DNA of 64,000 bases from Aquarana catesbeiana (Eukaryota > Chordata > Amphibia > Anura > Ranidae), in the NCBI RefSeq assembly GCF_042186555.1, contig NC_133336.1, forward strand, positions 38,620,338-38,684,337, written 5' to 3'. The notes under the pieces are model-generated. The model saw nothing but the letters and a program-made list of their open reading frames with translations, was not told where the DNA came from and ran no database searches. How positions within the stretch are numbered: position 1 is the first letter of the stretch; each line of letters begins with the position of its first letter. The position numbers were made by a program, and so were the translations under genes. Positions 1-11,336 of the stretch are shown here, piece after piece.

Positions 1-145
1 ATCCGGTGCAGCTGTGCATGGTAACCAACCAGCTTCTAACTTCAGTTTGTTCAATGAAGCTTTGACAATAAAACCTGGAAGCGGATTGGTTTCTATGCAG
101 AGCTGCACCAGATTTTGCACTCTCCAGTTTTAGTAAATTAACCCC
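1..145. repeat. Right part of a palindromic MITE-like repeat
   Basis: Bases near 2-38 are nearly the reverse complement of bases near 76-115 (CTATGCAGAGCTGCACC pairs with GGTGCAGCTGTGCATGG), so this is a fold-back element cut by the window edge. No coding capacity is seen. The superfamily cannot be assigned from this piece. Confidence 0.6.
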
Positions 146-449
146 ATTGCCTCTTCATAAAGTTCTTGTTCTCAAACTAAAATCTTGTGCAATATTCCAA
201 ATACGGTGTGCTGCTGTGCAAACCACTTCACTCCTTCACATACACCAAACTCTGTGCTGCGCCCCCCTCAAGTGGTCCCTCAAGCACCAAAGCTTGTGGA
301 CTCTAGGCTTTGCAGAAATACTCAGATATACATTCACACTAAACTGGTTTCTATTTAGGCTGCTTCTCTCCTATCGAACTGTATTTGTGATATAAAAACT
401 TGGATGGCCCATCATTTCCTTCAATTAAACTGGAAAAAGACTGAAGTCA

Positions 450-1010
450 TGAAGGCCTCTTGAGCCCCCTCCCTAGGCAAAGAGAGCCTTGACTGATGGG
501 GGGCATGGCTAGGTGCGCGACAAGGGAAACAATTGGTTGAAACATGTGGGATGGGATGGGATGGGCCTGAGCTCAGGCAACGTGTACCCCAGGGAATTCT
601 GGGTGTTTCGGAAAGAGTCTGTTGGAAGAGCTCCCCACCCTCCCGCCCCTTTTTTCTATTTTATGGTATGTCACAGCTTGCTGTGGTTTTCTTGACCTTG
701 CCAGCAGTTAAAGTTGCTGTAATGGGCTGTGCCCTTGATCGAAAATTGGAAGTAGGCTGTCTGTCCAGTACTTATGGTAAGGACAGGCCCCACTTCCCTC
801 TTTTGGTTGAGTGCTCACAGTACGACTGTGACTGGTACTGTTTAAATATGTTCACATGTTATGTGTTGGAATTTAATAACGCTGTGGCCTTGCCCTTTCC
901 AACCTAATAGTTGTAAGTGTCTTATTTAATGGGATAAAGGGCAAGGGTGGCGGGGGATGTGATCCCATTGTGTTACGTCAATTGGGACCTAGGCTCAATG
1001 CGCCTCAGCA
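450..1010. mobile_element. Probable solo LTR inside the LINE
   Basis: The insertion interrupts the LINE reading frame. Read as an LTR it starts TG (450) and ends CA (1010) with a 4-bp duplication GTCA at 446-449 and 1011-1014. The same junction can be read as a 558-bp element (452-1009) with a 7-bp duplication AGTCATG at 445-451 and 1010-1016 and weak terminal inverted repeats (11 of 14 bases). The TG...CA ends favour a solo LTR. ORFs inside it resemble nothing I know. Confidence 0.55.
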
Positions 1011-1438
1011 GTCATGCTTATTGGCACCCCCCATCAATTATGTAAGGCCAGGCCTGATAGCTTATCTATAGATGGCACTGTACTTGAGGTTCAGTCTAAA
1101 TTGAATAATCTAGGGGTGATATTTGATGCTAATTTAACTTTTGAGCCACATGTACAAAATGTTGTCAGAACATCTTTTTTCCACTTGAGAAACATTACTT
1201 GGTTGCGTCCTGTGCTATCATACACTGTAGCTGAAAAGTTGATTCATACATTTGTGTTCTCCCAACTCAACTACTGCAATGCTCTACTTGCTGGTGTATC
1301 TAAATCCACTATTAATCAACTTCAGTATGTTCAAAATTCTGCAGCCAGAATCCTGACTAGGTCTGGTACAAGTGATCATATTACCCCTATCATGGAGTCC
1401 TTGCACTGGCTTCCCATCAGGTTTCGCATAGACTTTAA

Positions 1439-1828
1439 GAGCCCATTCACACCTGAGCGTTTTGTAGCTTGAAGCCTCAAGCTACAAAACGCTTGAGGGG
1501 AAAAAATCCATTATTCTTTATGGAGATGGTTCACATCTCCACTCCAAGTTGCCTGAAGCCCTACGCCTGAAGCTCAAACAAGTTCTGGACCCTTTTTTGT
1601 CGCGCGAATCGGGCAGATTTGGGCGTTTTTGGAGCAGGAAGCAGATGACAAAATCTAAAAACATAGCAACAAATGATGAAACAGATGATCATTTTTCCTA
1701 TTGACTAATAAAAAAAAACGCCAAAGCTCAAAAACGCCGGACAACATTGCATGGAAACGCGCAAAATATGCCCAACAAAACGCCGGAAGAAACGCTCAAA
1801 AATGCTACGCTCAGGTGTGAATGCAGCC
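1439..1828. mobile_element. TNA-type (PIF/Harbinger-like) MITE inside the LINE
   Basis: A non-coding 390-bp element with terminal inverted repeats: GAGCCCATTCACACCTGAGC on the left and GGCTGCATTCACACCTGAGC when the right end is reversed. It is flanked by TAA, or TAAG, at 1436-1439 and 1829-1832. Removing it restores the LINE frame between codons AAG and ATT. Three-base TWA/TNA duplications are typical of PIF/Harbinger. Confidence 0.75.
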
Positions 1829-2347
1829 TAAGATTCTCTTGTTCATCTACAAGGCTCTTCATGGCTTGTCACCCCATTATCTCTCTGAACTTTTATCAAC
1901 TTACCCCCCTCTCGTTAACTGCCACTCCTCAAATTCTGGTCTTCTGTGTGTCCTCTCTACTGACCTACACTTGATGGGAGACAGAGCCTTCTCCTGCTAT
2001 GCTCCAAAACTCTGGAATTCACTTCCAAAGAACATCAGAGAGTTGTCTTCTCTAAACTTTTCAAATCTAATCTAAAAACGTTTTTTTTAGACAAGCTTTC
2101 AGTTAATTGTTCCCTTTTTTTTTTTCCTTTATGTTATCCTGTTTATTTCTTGTGATTTCCTTGTAAAGCTCTTTGAGAAGCCACCTTTAAACCTTTAAAG
2201 GCACTATATAAAACAATGTTTATTAATATTATTAGCTCATTTCCCTATGGGTATCAGACCTGATGCAGGCCCTGGACCCCTGGGACCCCTCAGTTCTCTA
2301 GTTGGGACTTTCTTTAGCCTCTCCACTGGGCCTCTCTGTATATATCA

Positions 2348-2706
2348 CATACCTCCCAACATTTTTAGATGGGAATGAGGGACACCTACTTGCATACGTA
2401 TGTAGACAGAGGACACGCCCCCCTGACACACCCACTTAAAAGAGAATTAACCCAAAAAAAGGTTAATTAAATCCACAAGTACTTTTTTTGCCACTCCTAT
2501 GTATTGGCTTTTAACATTTACAAATGCAGCAATTTAGAATTTAGATGAAAGGTTTAGCACTGGGAAACACTTTTTGAAAGATAAAAAGTGCATTTTATAT
2601 ACAACTATATAGATCAGACCAAAATGAGGGACAAATGAGGGTGAAAGAGGGACATTGCTGCTAATCAGGGACAGCCCCTCGAAATCAGGGACAGTTGGGA
2701 GCTATG
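2348..2706 (+). mobile_element. hAT-like MITE, family A copy 1
   Basis: Ends CATACCTCCCAAC and GTTGGGAGCTATG form short inverted repeats. TATATCA flanks both sides (2341-2347 and 2707-2713). Related copies lie at 3679-4014 (reverse) and 28920-29269. The third copy has a perfect 8-bp duplication, which points to a hAT-type insertion. Non-coding. Confidence 0.7.
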
Positions 2707-2713
2707 TATATCA

Positions 2714-3226
2714 TCTTCTTGGCTCTAGTGAGGGGCAGAGCAGTGTAAATCTCACAAATGGATGGGCAGGCATATAAATCGTTTAATAGGTAAAACAGCT
2801 CCCTTTGATGTATGTTTAATTTTGTGTATTTAGCATTTTGCTATGAAAAGCATTGCTATTTGATGCCCTGACCACAGAGCCGATCCTGCTTGTCACAGGT
2901 GAAAGCTAATGCAATGTTAATGCCTCAATATGACTTTTTTTACTCAGTGGGAAAGCTTTGTGAACAAAGTGCTGTATTGCGTGGGAAACATTTAAAACGT
3001 TTATAACGCCCTCACATGTCATAACGCTTGACGTGACACTTTTCACTTGCGGCATGCATTATCGCAGCTTGATGAGTCAGGTCATATGTGTATGATTTTA
3101 CAAATCTTCTGCCAAACCAGGAGGTTTCTGAGTAAGTGTTGTATCTGTGTGTTAAAGTAGATCAAAACCCAATCACTAAAATCTAAATGTTAACATGTTA
3201 AAGACAAAACTTTTTTTTTTTTTTAG
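2714..3226. other. No gene or recognised repeat
   Basis: A/T-rich unique-looking sequence. No long ORF with family similarity and no clear inverted repeat was seen. Confidence 0.5.
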
Positions 3227-3229
3227 TTA

Positions 3230-3638
3230 ATCAGGCCATACATGGTCGAATTTCGAACTAATTTTCTTTTCAAAATCAGAAAGTTTTTTTTTTTTTGTGA
3301 TCTGATGAAGCCACCATTGATTTTTGAAATTCGCCCGACCAAGCCTTCAATTTCACCTCCTGTTGCTACAGAAAAGAATTTTCGTGGCCGGGAATCTTCT
3401 TTTCTCTTTGTAAATTTTCTTTTCTTATTACATTTCTCACACGATTCTCCCATCGTTGATTAGAAAATCGTTCGTTCTTCTAAAAATTTCCAACATGTCC
3501 GATTCCTCAAATTTGATTGCCGCACGAAAATCGCCCGTTGCTGCAGCCCACTAATGGTACAAAATTCGTACGAAAATTCTTAGATACGATTTTCGAAAAA
3601 GAAAATTCTTTCGAAATTCGAATCGTGTATGGCCGGCA
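3230..3638. mobile_element. TNA-type MITE with GGCCATACA ends
   Basis: The left end carries GGCCATACATGGTCGAATTT. The right end reversed reads GCCGGCCATACACGATTCGA. The flanks are TTA (3227-3229) and TTA (3639-3641). It is non-coding and rich in TTCGAAAATTCG-type words. Assignment to the PIF/Harbinger-like group rests on the end pattern and 3-bp flank. The exact left boundary is uncertain by one or two bases. Confidence 0.55.
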
Positions 3639-3678
3639 TTAGAGTGTGCAATGGTTAGGCCCTCTGTCAGGGTTTTAT

Positions 3679-4014
3679 CATAGCTCCCAACTGTCCCTGA
3701 TTTCGAGGGACTGTCCCTGATTTGGAGCAATGTCCCTCTGTCCCTCTTTCGCCCTCATTTGTCCCTCCTTTTGGTCTGATCTATATAGTTTTATATAAAA
3801 TGCACTTTTTATCTTTCAAAAAGTGTTTCCCAGTGCTAAACATTTCATCCAAATTCTAAATTGCTGCATTTGTACATTTTAAAAGCCAATATAAAGGAAT
3901 AGTAGTGGTAAAAAAAAAAAGCCCTTGTGGATTTAATTAACCTTTTATTTTGGTTAATTCTCCTTTAAGGGGGTGTGGCAGGGGGCATGTCCTATGCCTA
4001 CATACGTTTGCTAG
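3679..4014 (-). mobile_element. hAT-like MITE, family A copy 2, truncated
   Basis: Reverse-orientation copy of 2348-2706, starting CATAGCTCCCAAC. Its distal end is missing and is replaced at 4015 by another repeat that starts TAGACATGTGCACTG. Confidence 0.75.
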
Positions 4015-4372
4015 TAGACATGTGCACTGACAAAAAATGTGTTCATTTTCGTTTCATTAGTTTTTTTTTGCTTTTTTCAGAAATTCAAAAATTCGAAAAT
4101 TCGTAAATTCGAAAATTCGTAAATTCGAAAATTTTCTAATTTTCAAATTTCCGAATTTCGAATTTCCAAATTTTCCGAATTTCCAAATTTCCAAAATTCG
4201 GAATTTTCGAATTTTCGAATTTTCAAAAATTCCCCATTACGAATTTTCAAATTTCCGAAATTTCGAATTTCTGAACTTCCAAATTTTCGAATTTCCTCAT
4301 TTCGAATTTCCGAAATTCCGAATTTCCGAAATTTCAAATTTTCCAATTTCTGAAACTGGAACTTGGAAAATT
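4015..4372. repeat. Half of A/T-rich palindromic repeat B
   Basis: Starts TAGACATGTGCACTGACAAA, matching both ends of the complete element at 51866-53286. It then runs as degenerate AAATTCG/TTTCGAA words. ORFs here are translations of the simple sequence (KFRKFG-like). Confidence 0.65.
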
Positions 4373-5093
4373 GCATGCCCCCTATACCGCCGGGAAGCCA
4401 AGGACATCATATGAGGGACAGAGTGTTCCTGCAGACGTCATATGACAATGGGCGGGTAGGAAAGTGGATAAATGTTTGACAGAATAATTTGGTTGGTTGC
4501 GAGCTGGTCGGTAAGTTGAGCTTGGATTTTTTTGGTCCTCAACAATGATTTACACCCAGGGCTGCCGTGAGTATGTCAAGAAATCATGGCTACGGTGATT
4601 TTCTAACCGAGGTGAGAACCTCTTTTGAAGGAAGGAGGAAAAATCTTGCTTTGGGAAGGTAAAATAAGGCTGTCAAACAGTTATCCTAGGCTGCAATAAC
4701 ACCAGCTGCCACTAGAGGAAGGCTCATCCATATGTCAAGTCATGCATACAATCTGGCAGTTGTAAGGCAGCCAAGTGATACCCACACACTTCTGAGATTG
4801 CTTAATCTACGCAGCAAGATAGAATCCTTGTGTGATCACCTTTCCCAATGCCCACACACACATCAGACACATGACTTGGGGTACTGGTCTGCTGGGAAAC
4901 CATATAAACACACACACATATCTGTCTAGCAAATGCAGTAGCTTCCACACATAGACAGTAATCAGCATACAAACAGCAGAAAAGGCCTGTAGTAATTTCC
5001 CAAGGTGGCGAGTTGTCAGTGCACTGAGGTGTCCTCCTAGCATTCGAGTCAACGTGGATAAGGGAAAGCCGGCACCTCGATCTTCCCGCAATG
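4373..5093. other. No gene or recognised repeat
   Basis: Contains short CA-rich stretches near 4850-4920. Nothing coding was supported on either strand. Confidence 0.45.
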
Positions 5094-5245
5094 AATAAAT
5101 ATATTAATCCAAGTGTGGTACAAAATAATACAGGGCTTACGCGTTTCGGAGTGTAGCCTTAGTCATAGCCATGGCTATGACTAAGGCTACACGCCGAAGC
5201 GTGTAAGCCCTGTATTATTATGTACCACACCTGGATTAATAAATG
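5094..5245. repeat. Long perfect-like palindrome
   Basis: Arms of about 70 bp meet at CCATGG (near 5169-5174): TGTAGCCTTAGTCATAG on one side and CTATGACTAAGGCTACA on the other. Each arm carries a GGGCTTACGCGTTTCGG-like segment. Two oppositely oriented copies of one short repeat fused head to head would give this. Non-coding. Confidence 0.75.
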
Positions 5246-5528
5246 TATTCCTTGGGGAAAATTGAGCTGCCAGCTTTCCTTTATCTACTTATTAAATTTG
5301 TATATTTATTATCACTAAGGGAGCAGTGCACAAAAATATGTACAAAAGTAGAAAAATACAAAAGACGGAGGGGCAGGAGGCGGAGCCTAGCGGAGCAGAC
5401 ATGCATTGTTAGAGCTCCACACTGCTGAGGAGAGAAGAGAAGGACAAAGCGGAGCCTGCAGGCTCAAAAGGTATCCATTTGAACCTTTTTGCCCCAGGGA
5501 ACAAACTGTGAAAGTTTGGGCAGGAAAT

Positions 5529-6596
5529 ATGGTACTGGGAGGAAACCGTGGCAGAAATAAAAATCACCTCACAAAGAGCTCACAGGCACTCACTGCAGCT
5601 GAAGCAGCTCCAGTCACCTCACAAGATACAGCATCAGGGCGCTCTCACAGACAGAAAATGTCACAGCAAGACTCTCCATTTGAGTTAGATACAGAACAAA
5701 TCCTCTCACAAACTTCTCCACAAGCCTCCTCAGTATCCCCAGTAATATTATTACAATTTGAAAAGATGCTTCATAAGGCTTTAAAACAAACCTCAGACCA
5801 AATAACAAACAGCCTAACCAAAGAAATAAGAGAGCTGGGAAACCGCACCGCAGCCTTAGAAATAAAAATGGATGAAATTGAAATTACAACCCAAGAAAAT
5901 ATAACAGAATTGGAACAATTAAAAAAAGAGAATTTAATACTTCAAACTAAGCTCGAAGATTACGAAAATAGAGCCAGACGTTCAAACTTGCGCATAAGGG
6001 GAATACCTGAAACTGTGACAGACCTGCAATCTACTATTACTGCTCTATTACAAGAACTAAAGCCAGATATCCCTATTGAACGTTTAGAACTGGACAGAGT
6101 ACACAGAGCCCTCACAGCCAAAAAGAAAGATGGACCCCCACGTGATATAATCACAAAATTTCATTATTACAGAACGAAAGAACAAATACTAATTGCTGCA
6201 AGAGAAAAAAAGGAACTTAATTTTCAAGGACACAATTATCAAATTTTTGCTGACCTATCCCAACTTACTATTACTAAAAAACGATCCATGAAACCCCAAC
6301 TAATGGAACTGCAACGCCACAACATTATGTATCAATGGGGCTTCCCCTTTTCAGTCAGATTTAACTACCAAGCTACAATTTACAGAAGCAGATCAGCAGA
6401 TGAACTACAACAAACCCTTTTAAAATTAAATCTGACAGAACCCACAAGCAGCAACACTCCCACACGCAGAAGAATAGCGTCATCTTCACCTTCAGGCAGC
6501 ACCCAGAAAATTTCAGAACAAAATGGGAATCATCATTCTCACAAAAGAGGCCGTTATGCCACATCATCCATGGACCAAGAAGATTCAATGGACTGA
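5529..6596 (+). CDS. LINE element 1 ORF1 protein (RNA-binding, coiled coil plus RRM)
   Basis: An open frame of 355 codons from the ATG at 5529. The frame is open further upstream to 5406, but that part has no coiled-coil or RRM content, so 5529 is preferred. Residues about 73-148 are a charged heptad-rich coiled coil (KALKQTSDQI to LEDYENRARR). Residues about 152-240 look like the L1 ORF1p RRM (start SNLRIRGIPE). The next region (FADLSQLTITKKRSMKPQLM, then an SVRFNYQATIYRS stretch) fits the C-terminal domain. L1 ORF1 proteins trimerise and coat the element's RNA in cytoplasmic particles. The frame has no stop or frameshift, which contrasts with ORF2. Whether it is expressed is unknown. It may work in trans for related copies. 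Confidence 0.88.
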   Translation: MVLGGNRGRNKNHLTKSSQALTAAEAAPVTSQDTASGRSHRQKMSQQDSPFELDTEQILSQTSPQASSVSPVILLQFEKMLHKALKQTSDQITNSLTKEIRELGNRTAALEIKMDEIEITTQENITELEQLKKENLILQTKLEDYENRARRSNLRIRGIPETVTDLQSTITALLQELKPDIPIERLELDRVHRALTAKKKDGPPRDIITKFHYYRTKEQILIAAREKKELNFQGHNYQIFADLSQLTITKKRSMKPQLMELQRHNIMYQWGFPFSVRFNYQATIYRSRSADELQQTLLKLNLTEPTSSNTPTRRRIASSSPSGSTQKISEQNGNHHSHKRGRYATSSMDQEDSMD

Positions 6597-7543
6597 CATC
6601 CTAATTCCTGATATCTCTTCATTTATTATACTAAGAGATGGTTCTCTATAAAAAAACCTATATTTATAACTGAATGTAACTGCATTCTGATAGTCACACA
6701 CTGTGTGGGATCATGTTACATTCCAGTTATATTTCTTATTACTTCTGATTCATATAGCCTTAGAATATATAAGTGAAATAAGGAAATTCTTGTTCAGTTA
6801 TATATTATCAGGTAATAACAATAGATTTATTACTTTTTAGGACAAATATGTTCAATAATCCAGAAGTAATGGAAGCTTTTTCTTTCTTTTCTTAAAACAA
6901 ATATATTATTACCTAACTAGTTCCTAGAATTATGTTTTTGTTTATTCTAATCTAAAGCAATACAACCTCAATTTTATGAGTTAACATATCTAAACAGTTA
7001 CATACGAATAAAATATGTAATTGTTTACTCTAAAAGGGTTAAAATCCCAAAATAATTCAAACTATCTTCATCAATACCAAAGTTATTAACAGTACCTTTC
7101 TAACTGAATTATTTAGCCTAGGTCAAGACTAACCATATACAACCACCCTGGAATAAATAATTTCAACAAAAACTATATTCTGCACTCCAATTAATGAAAC
7201 ATCATTTTGATGTCTTTTGACATAGCACTTCTCTCCTGTAAGCGGAAGATCCGTGTACCCCCATTAGCCCTCCTCATTCTCCCAACCATATTATGTGGGA
7301 GTGTGACGAAGGCACTTATTCCACTGAGAGAGATATTTATTCTCTTTCACGGGTAAATTGTGACTACTTGCAAAAAATAATTTATACAATGTATCATCTA
7401 ATCTCATATGTTTTTTGTTTACTCTTTACTCCAGAATTCACTGGTTTCTTTTCTATCTATTCATCTCTTCAGTCCACACAGGTTGATCTGCGCAGTCAGC
7501 TCTGCATAACAAAAAGTAAGTCAAAACTATTTGATCTATTGCC
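6597..7543 (+). other. Inter-ORF spacer of LINE element 1
   Basis: An A/T-rich spacer between ORF1 and ORF2. It has one 87-codon frame (7293-7556) with no recognisable similarity, which I do not treat as a gene. The spacer is long compared with the tens of bases between ORFs in mammalian L1, so ORF2 would need internal re-initiation or another translation strategy. Confidence 0.6.
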
Positions 7544-10500
7544 ATGGCACCACTGAATATACTTTCCCTGAATGTTCAGGGAATAAATGTCCCTCAAAAA
7601 AGGACCAAAGCCTTCCGTACTTTCCATAACAAGAAGGCTCACATAGTATGCCTCCAAGAAACACACTTCACCAAAGATTCTACTCCAAAATATATTTCTC
7701 CTTTTTATCAACAAATTTACATGGCTTCTGCCTGTACCAAGCAAAGGGGAACTCTAATTGCATTTCACCGATCCACACCATTCACCTTATCATCAGAAAT
7801 TAAAGACCCAGAAGGTAGATACCTGATACTCATGGGTTATATAATGGATACAGCGATCACGGTGATTTCCTACTACGCTCCTAACAAACAACCTACACCA
7901 TTCCTCTCACATATATTACAAGTGATTAATACACACAAAATAGGAACAGTGATAATGTGTGGGGATTCGAACCAGGTCCTCCTCCCATTTCTAGATAAAT
8001 CACCTTTTACACCATCCAAAATAACCTCTAGATTACCTTTTTCTCAACTTCTTTCCAAATACAATCTGGTAGATTCATGGAGAGAAAGTAACCCAATGAA
8101 AAAGAAATTCACTTATTTCTCGCACCCTCATCAAACCTTCACCAGAATAGATCATATTTTTCTAACAATAGGAATGATACCAGAAATTATTGCATCAGAT
8201 ATAATTCCGATTCCGTGGTCTGACCATAATGCAGTATACACTACTATAGCCTCAGCCATACCAAAAGCGCATGATCCAACGTGGTACTTACCGGACATAA
8301 TGCTCAAACACCCACTACATCAGATGGCCATTGAACAAGCTTTAAAGGAATACATATCAATTAATAATACAACAGACATCTCCCCAATAACACTGTGGGA
8401 AGCTCATAAGCCTGTCTTGCGTGGTACAATACAAAGACAAATGGCACTATTTAAACAGGAACGCAAAAATCTAGCAAAAAAACTAGAACTCAATTTTAAT
8501 GCAGCCTACATATCATTTCAAGATAATCCATCTCAGAGTACAAAATCTCATCTGGAAAAATCTAGATTGGAATACGATCTATTTCTCACTGAGTCAGTTG
8601 ATAAATCCCTCAAACGCTCCAAACACAATTTCTACATGAATACAAACAAACCAGGTACATATTTGGCTCGGGCATTAAATTCAACTAACAAATCTTTCAA
8701 ACCAATACGTTTGAAATTATCAAAAAATGTTTACACTTGTAATCCAGTTAAAATAGTGCATAAATTTCACTCACATCTCGCAACTTTATACAAGACAAAC
8801 AATGAATTTAATCCTACAGAAGCTGAATCCTTCTTCTCAAAAATAACCTTACCTGAGTTATCTCAGAATCAAAAAAGCAGTTTGGATGAGCCTATAACTA
8901 TAGATGAAGTTGCTAACGCCATAAAAGACCTAAAACTTAACAAAAGACCAGGCCCAGACGGCTACTCGGCTTTATACTATAAAACATTCTCAGAAATACT
9001 CTCTCCCATTCTCACTGAAACGTTTAACGAACTTCTAGATGGACATTCTTTTCGGCAAGAAACACTAATGGCAATTGTTTGTATGATCCCAAAACCCCTT
9101 TCTGATGATACTTCCTGTGTGAATTATCGGCCTATCTCTCTGTTAAACCTCGATATTAAATTATTAGCAAAAATAATAGCAAAACGCCTCAATAGCATTA
9201 TAGGAAAATTAATACATAGAGATCAAGTAGGCTTCATGCCAAATAGACAGGCAGGCGATAATATACACAGGGCAGTGTTATTGGCACATATTGCTAAAAA
9301 ACGGAAAATCCCTTTATGTTTTCTATCTCTCGATATTAAGAGGGCATTTGACACAGTATCCTGGCAATATATGCAATATTCATTACAAAAATGGGGTTTT
9401 TGGACCCCACTTTTTAACATGGATCAAAGCATTATATAATAAACCCAAAGCCTATATAAAATATGCTGGATACAAATCTGAAGCCTTTAATATCGAAAGA
9501 GGTACCCGACAGGGTTGCCCATTATCTCCCTTATTATTTGCCCTTATACTCGAACCCATGGCCCAATACATCAGAACAAACCAAACTATAACTGGCATTG
9601 AAGTAGGAGGTATTACACACAAATTATGTATATTTGCAGACGATATATTACTTTTTCTATCATCACCACAGGTCTCTGGTCCTAACTTAATACCAGCTCT
9701 TGATGGATTTGCAGCCCTATCCGGCCTTATGATTAATCCTAAGAAATGCCTAGTGCTTAATATTTCACTCACAAACATGGAATTGATCCCGGCTAGGGCT
9801 GCCCTCCCATTCACATGGGCAGAAAAATCAATCCCATATCTTGGAATTCATTTAACAGCATCTCATTCTGACTTATTCTCAACCAATTATCCTCCTGTAT
9901 TAAGACAGATCACAAATCTAATAAAACAATGGTCGCAACTTCCTTTATCCTGGATAGGGAAGATTAATGCAATCAAAATGACTATTCTACCCAAATTGCT
10001 TTATCTATTCAGAGTCCTCCCTATTCCAATTCCTTCCTATTTTTTGAGAATAGTACAAAAAAGAGAAACTTCGTTTATATGGGGCTCTTCTAAACCACGT
10101 ATACCTATACACACACTACATCTTCCCAAAAATAAAGGAGGCCTGGGATACCCTAATTTTACTAACTACTACAGAGCAGCACATTTGGCCAGTCTGTCCA
10201 AATACCATGCAAAACAGGAAACCCCATTATGGGTATTTATAGAGGCTTCAGAAAATGACCCTCTATTAATATCAAATTTATTATGGCTTGATCCTAAAGA
10301 CCGCTTTAAAATTCATAATCCCATAACTAAACACTTCTTATCTCTCTGGGATAAACTAAAAACCAAATATCAGTTACAATCTCCACACAATCCTCTCCTT
10401 TCTTTTATCAGAAATCCGGCCTTTTATCCGGCATGGATCTACCCAAATTCTTTTAAAGCTTGGACAACATCAGGCATTCAGACACTAAATGACTTCATAG

Positions 10501-11336
10501 CATCTAAATCATTCCTTTCATTCCCATCACTTAGAGAAAAATATGATCTACCAAACTCTGAGATATTTAGATATCTCCAAATCAAAAATTTCTATACACC
10601 ATTCCTAAAGGGGGATACACCATTATCCCAATTATCCATTTTTGAATCAATCTGTACAAAAGATCCATTTGCTAAAGGTACAATTTCATCACTTTATAAT
10701 CAATTATATGGAGTAGCAAATCTTAATCGACCCTCTTATGTTCAGAGGTGGGAGGAGGACCTGGGACGAACTTTAGAAGACACGGACTGGTCTAACATAT
10801 GGCTCACATCTAAGTCATCTTCACCAAACATCTTAGCACTGGAGACAAATTATAAAGTCCTAACTCGCTGGTACCTTGTACCCGCTAGAGTGGCAAAATA
10901 TTCACCTAATACCTCAACTCTTTGTTTTCGAGGATGCCCAGAAATAGGCACATATTTACACATATGGTGGACGTGCCCAGTAATCCAAACCTTCTGGAAG
11001 GAAGTCTTCGTGATTGCATCTAAAATATTTTAAAAAATAATACAACCAGATCCATATTTAACTTTACTTAATCTAAAACCGGAATGGCTAACACTCTCTC
11101 AATTCAAACTTATGATCCAACTAATAACGGCTGCAAAACAAACAGTGGCCAAGGCATGGAAATCTCCTACATTGGTACTAGCAGAAACAATTCACAGAAT
11201 GAATAATACAATGTCCCATGCTAAGATGGTAGCCATCGATCAAAATCAAATTCCAAAATTTGAAAAACTTTGGCATCCTTGGATAAAACAACAGTTCCTG
11301 TCAAACTTCAATGACTCTGTCCTGTTGCCATGGTAA
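7544..11336 (+). pseudogene. LINE element 1 ORF2: endonuclease and reverse transcriptase, frameshift plus stop
   Basis: Begins MAPLNILSLNVQGINV, a typical APE-type endonuclease start. Endonuclease motifs are CLQETH (about residue 39), MCGDSN, RIDHIF and WSDHN. RT motifs are NKRPGPDGYSA, NYRPISLLN, DQVGFMPNRQ, LSLDIKRAFDTVSW, GTRQGCPLSPLL and the catalytic FADD (9633-9644). The C-terminus has the cysteine/histidine motif CFRGCPEIGTYLH followed by WWTCP. The frame changes at the T run 9397-9401: KWGF is read in the first frame and GPHFLTWIKAL in the second, so one extra T is the simple explanation. A TAA at 11031-11033 interrupts the same frame, which then continues coherently to 11336. Intended length is about 1,263 residues, normal for L1 ORF2. 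Either lesion could be a sequencing error. If real, it is inactive. Confidence 0.92.

Larger units (their letters stand above)
285..2075 (+). pseudogene. L2/CR1-like LINE reverse transcriptase relic, split by two insertions
   Basis: Three separated pieces form one reverse transcriptase C-terminal half. Piece 1 (about 285-449) shows VPQA, a degraded CRNTQIY where FADDTQLY is expected, and CDIKTWM...FLQLNWKKTEVM. Piece 2 (1014-1439) starts LIGTP and includes LGVIFDANLTF, HLRNI, LNYCNALL and LQYVQNSAARIL. Piece 3 (1833-2075) starts ILLFIYKALHGL and ends near LWNSLP. The catalytic aspartates are lost and part of the palm between VPQ and the active-site region is missing, so it is inactive. The frame resumes exactly across both insertions, which shows both came after the LINE. 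The 3' tail near 2165-2234 (GGCACTATATAAA followed by TTATTAATATTATTA) resembles L2-type tails. L2 rather than another CR1 group member is a probable call. Confidence 0.8.

Noticed and set aside
4143..4376. Minus-strand 77-residue ORF
   Set aside because: A translation of degenerate TTTCGAATTTCC words.
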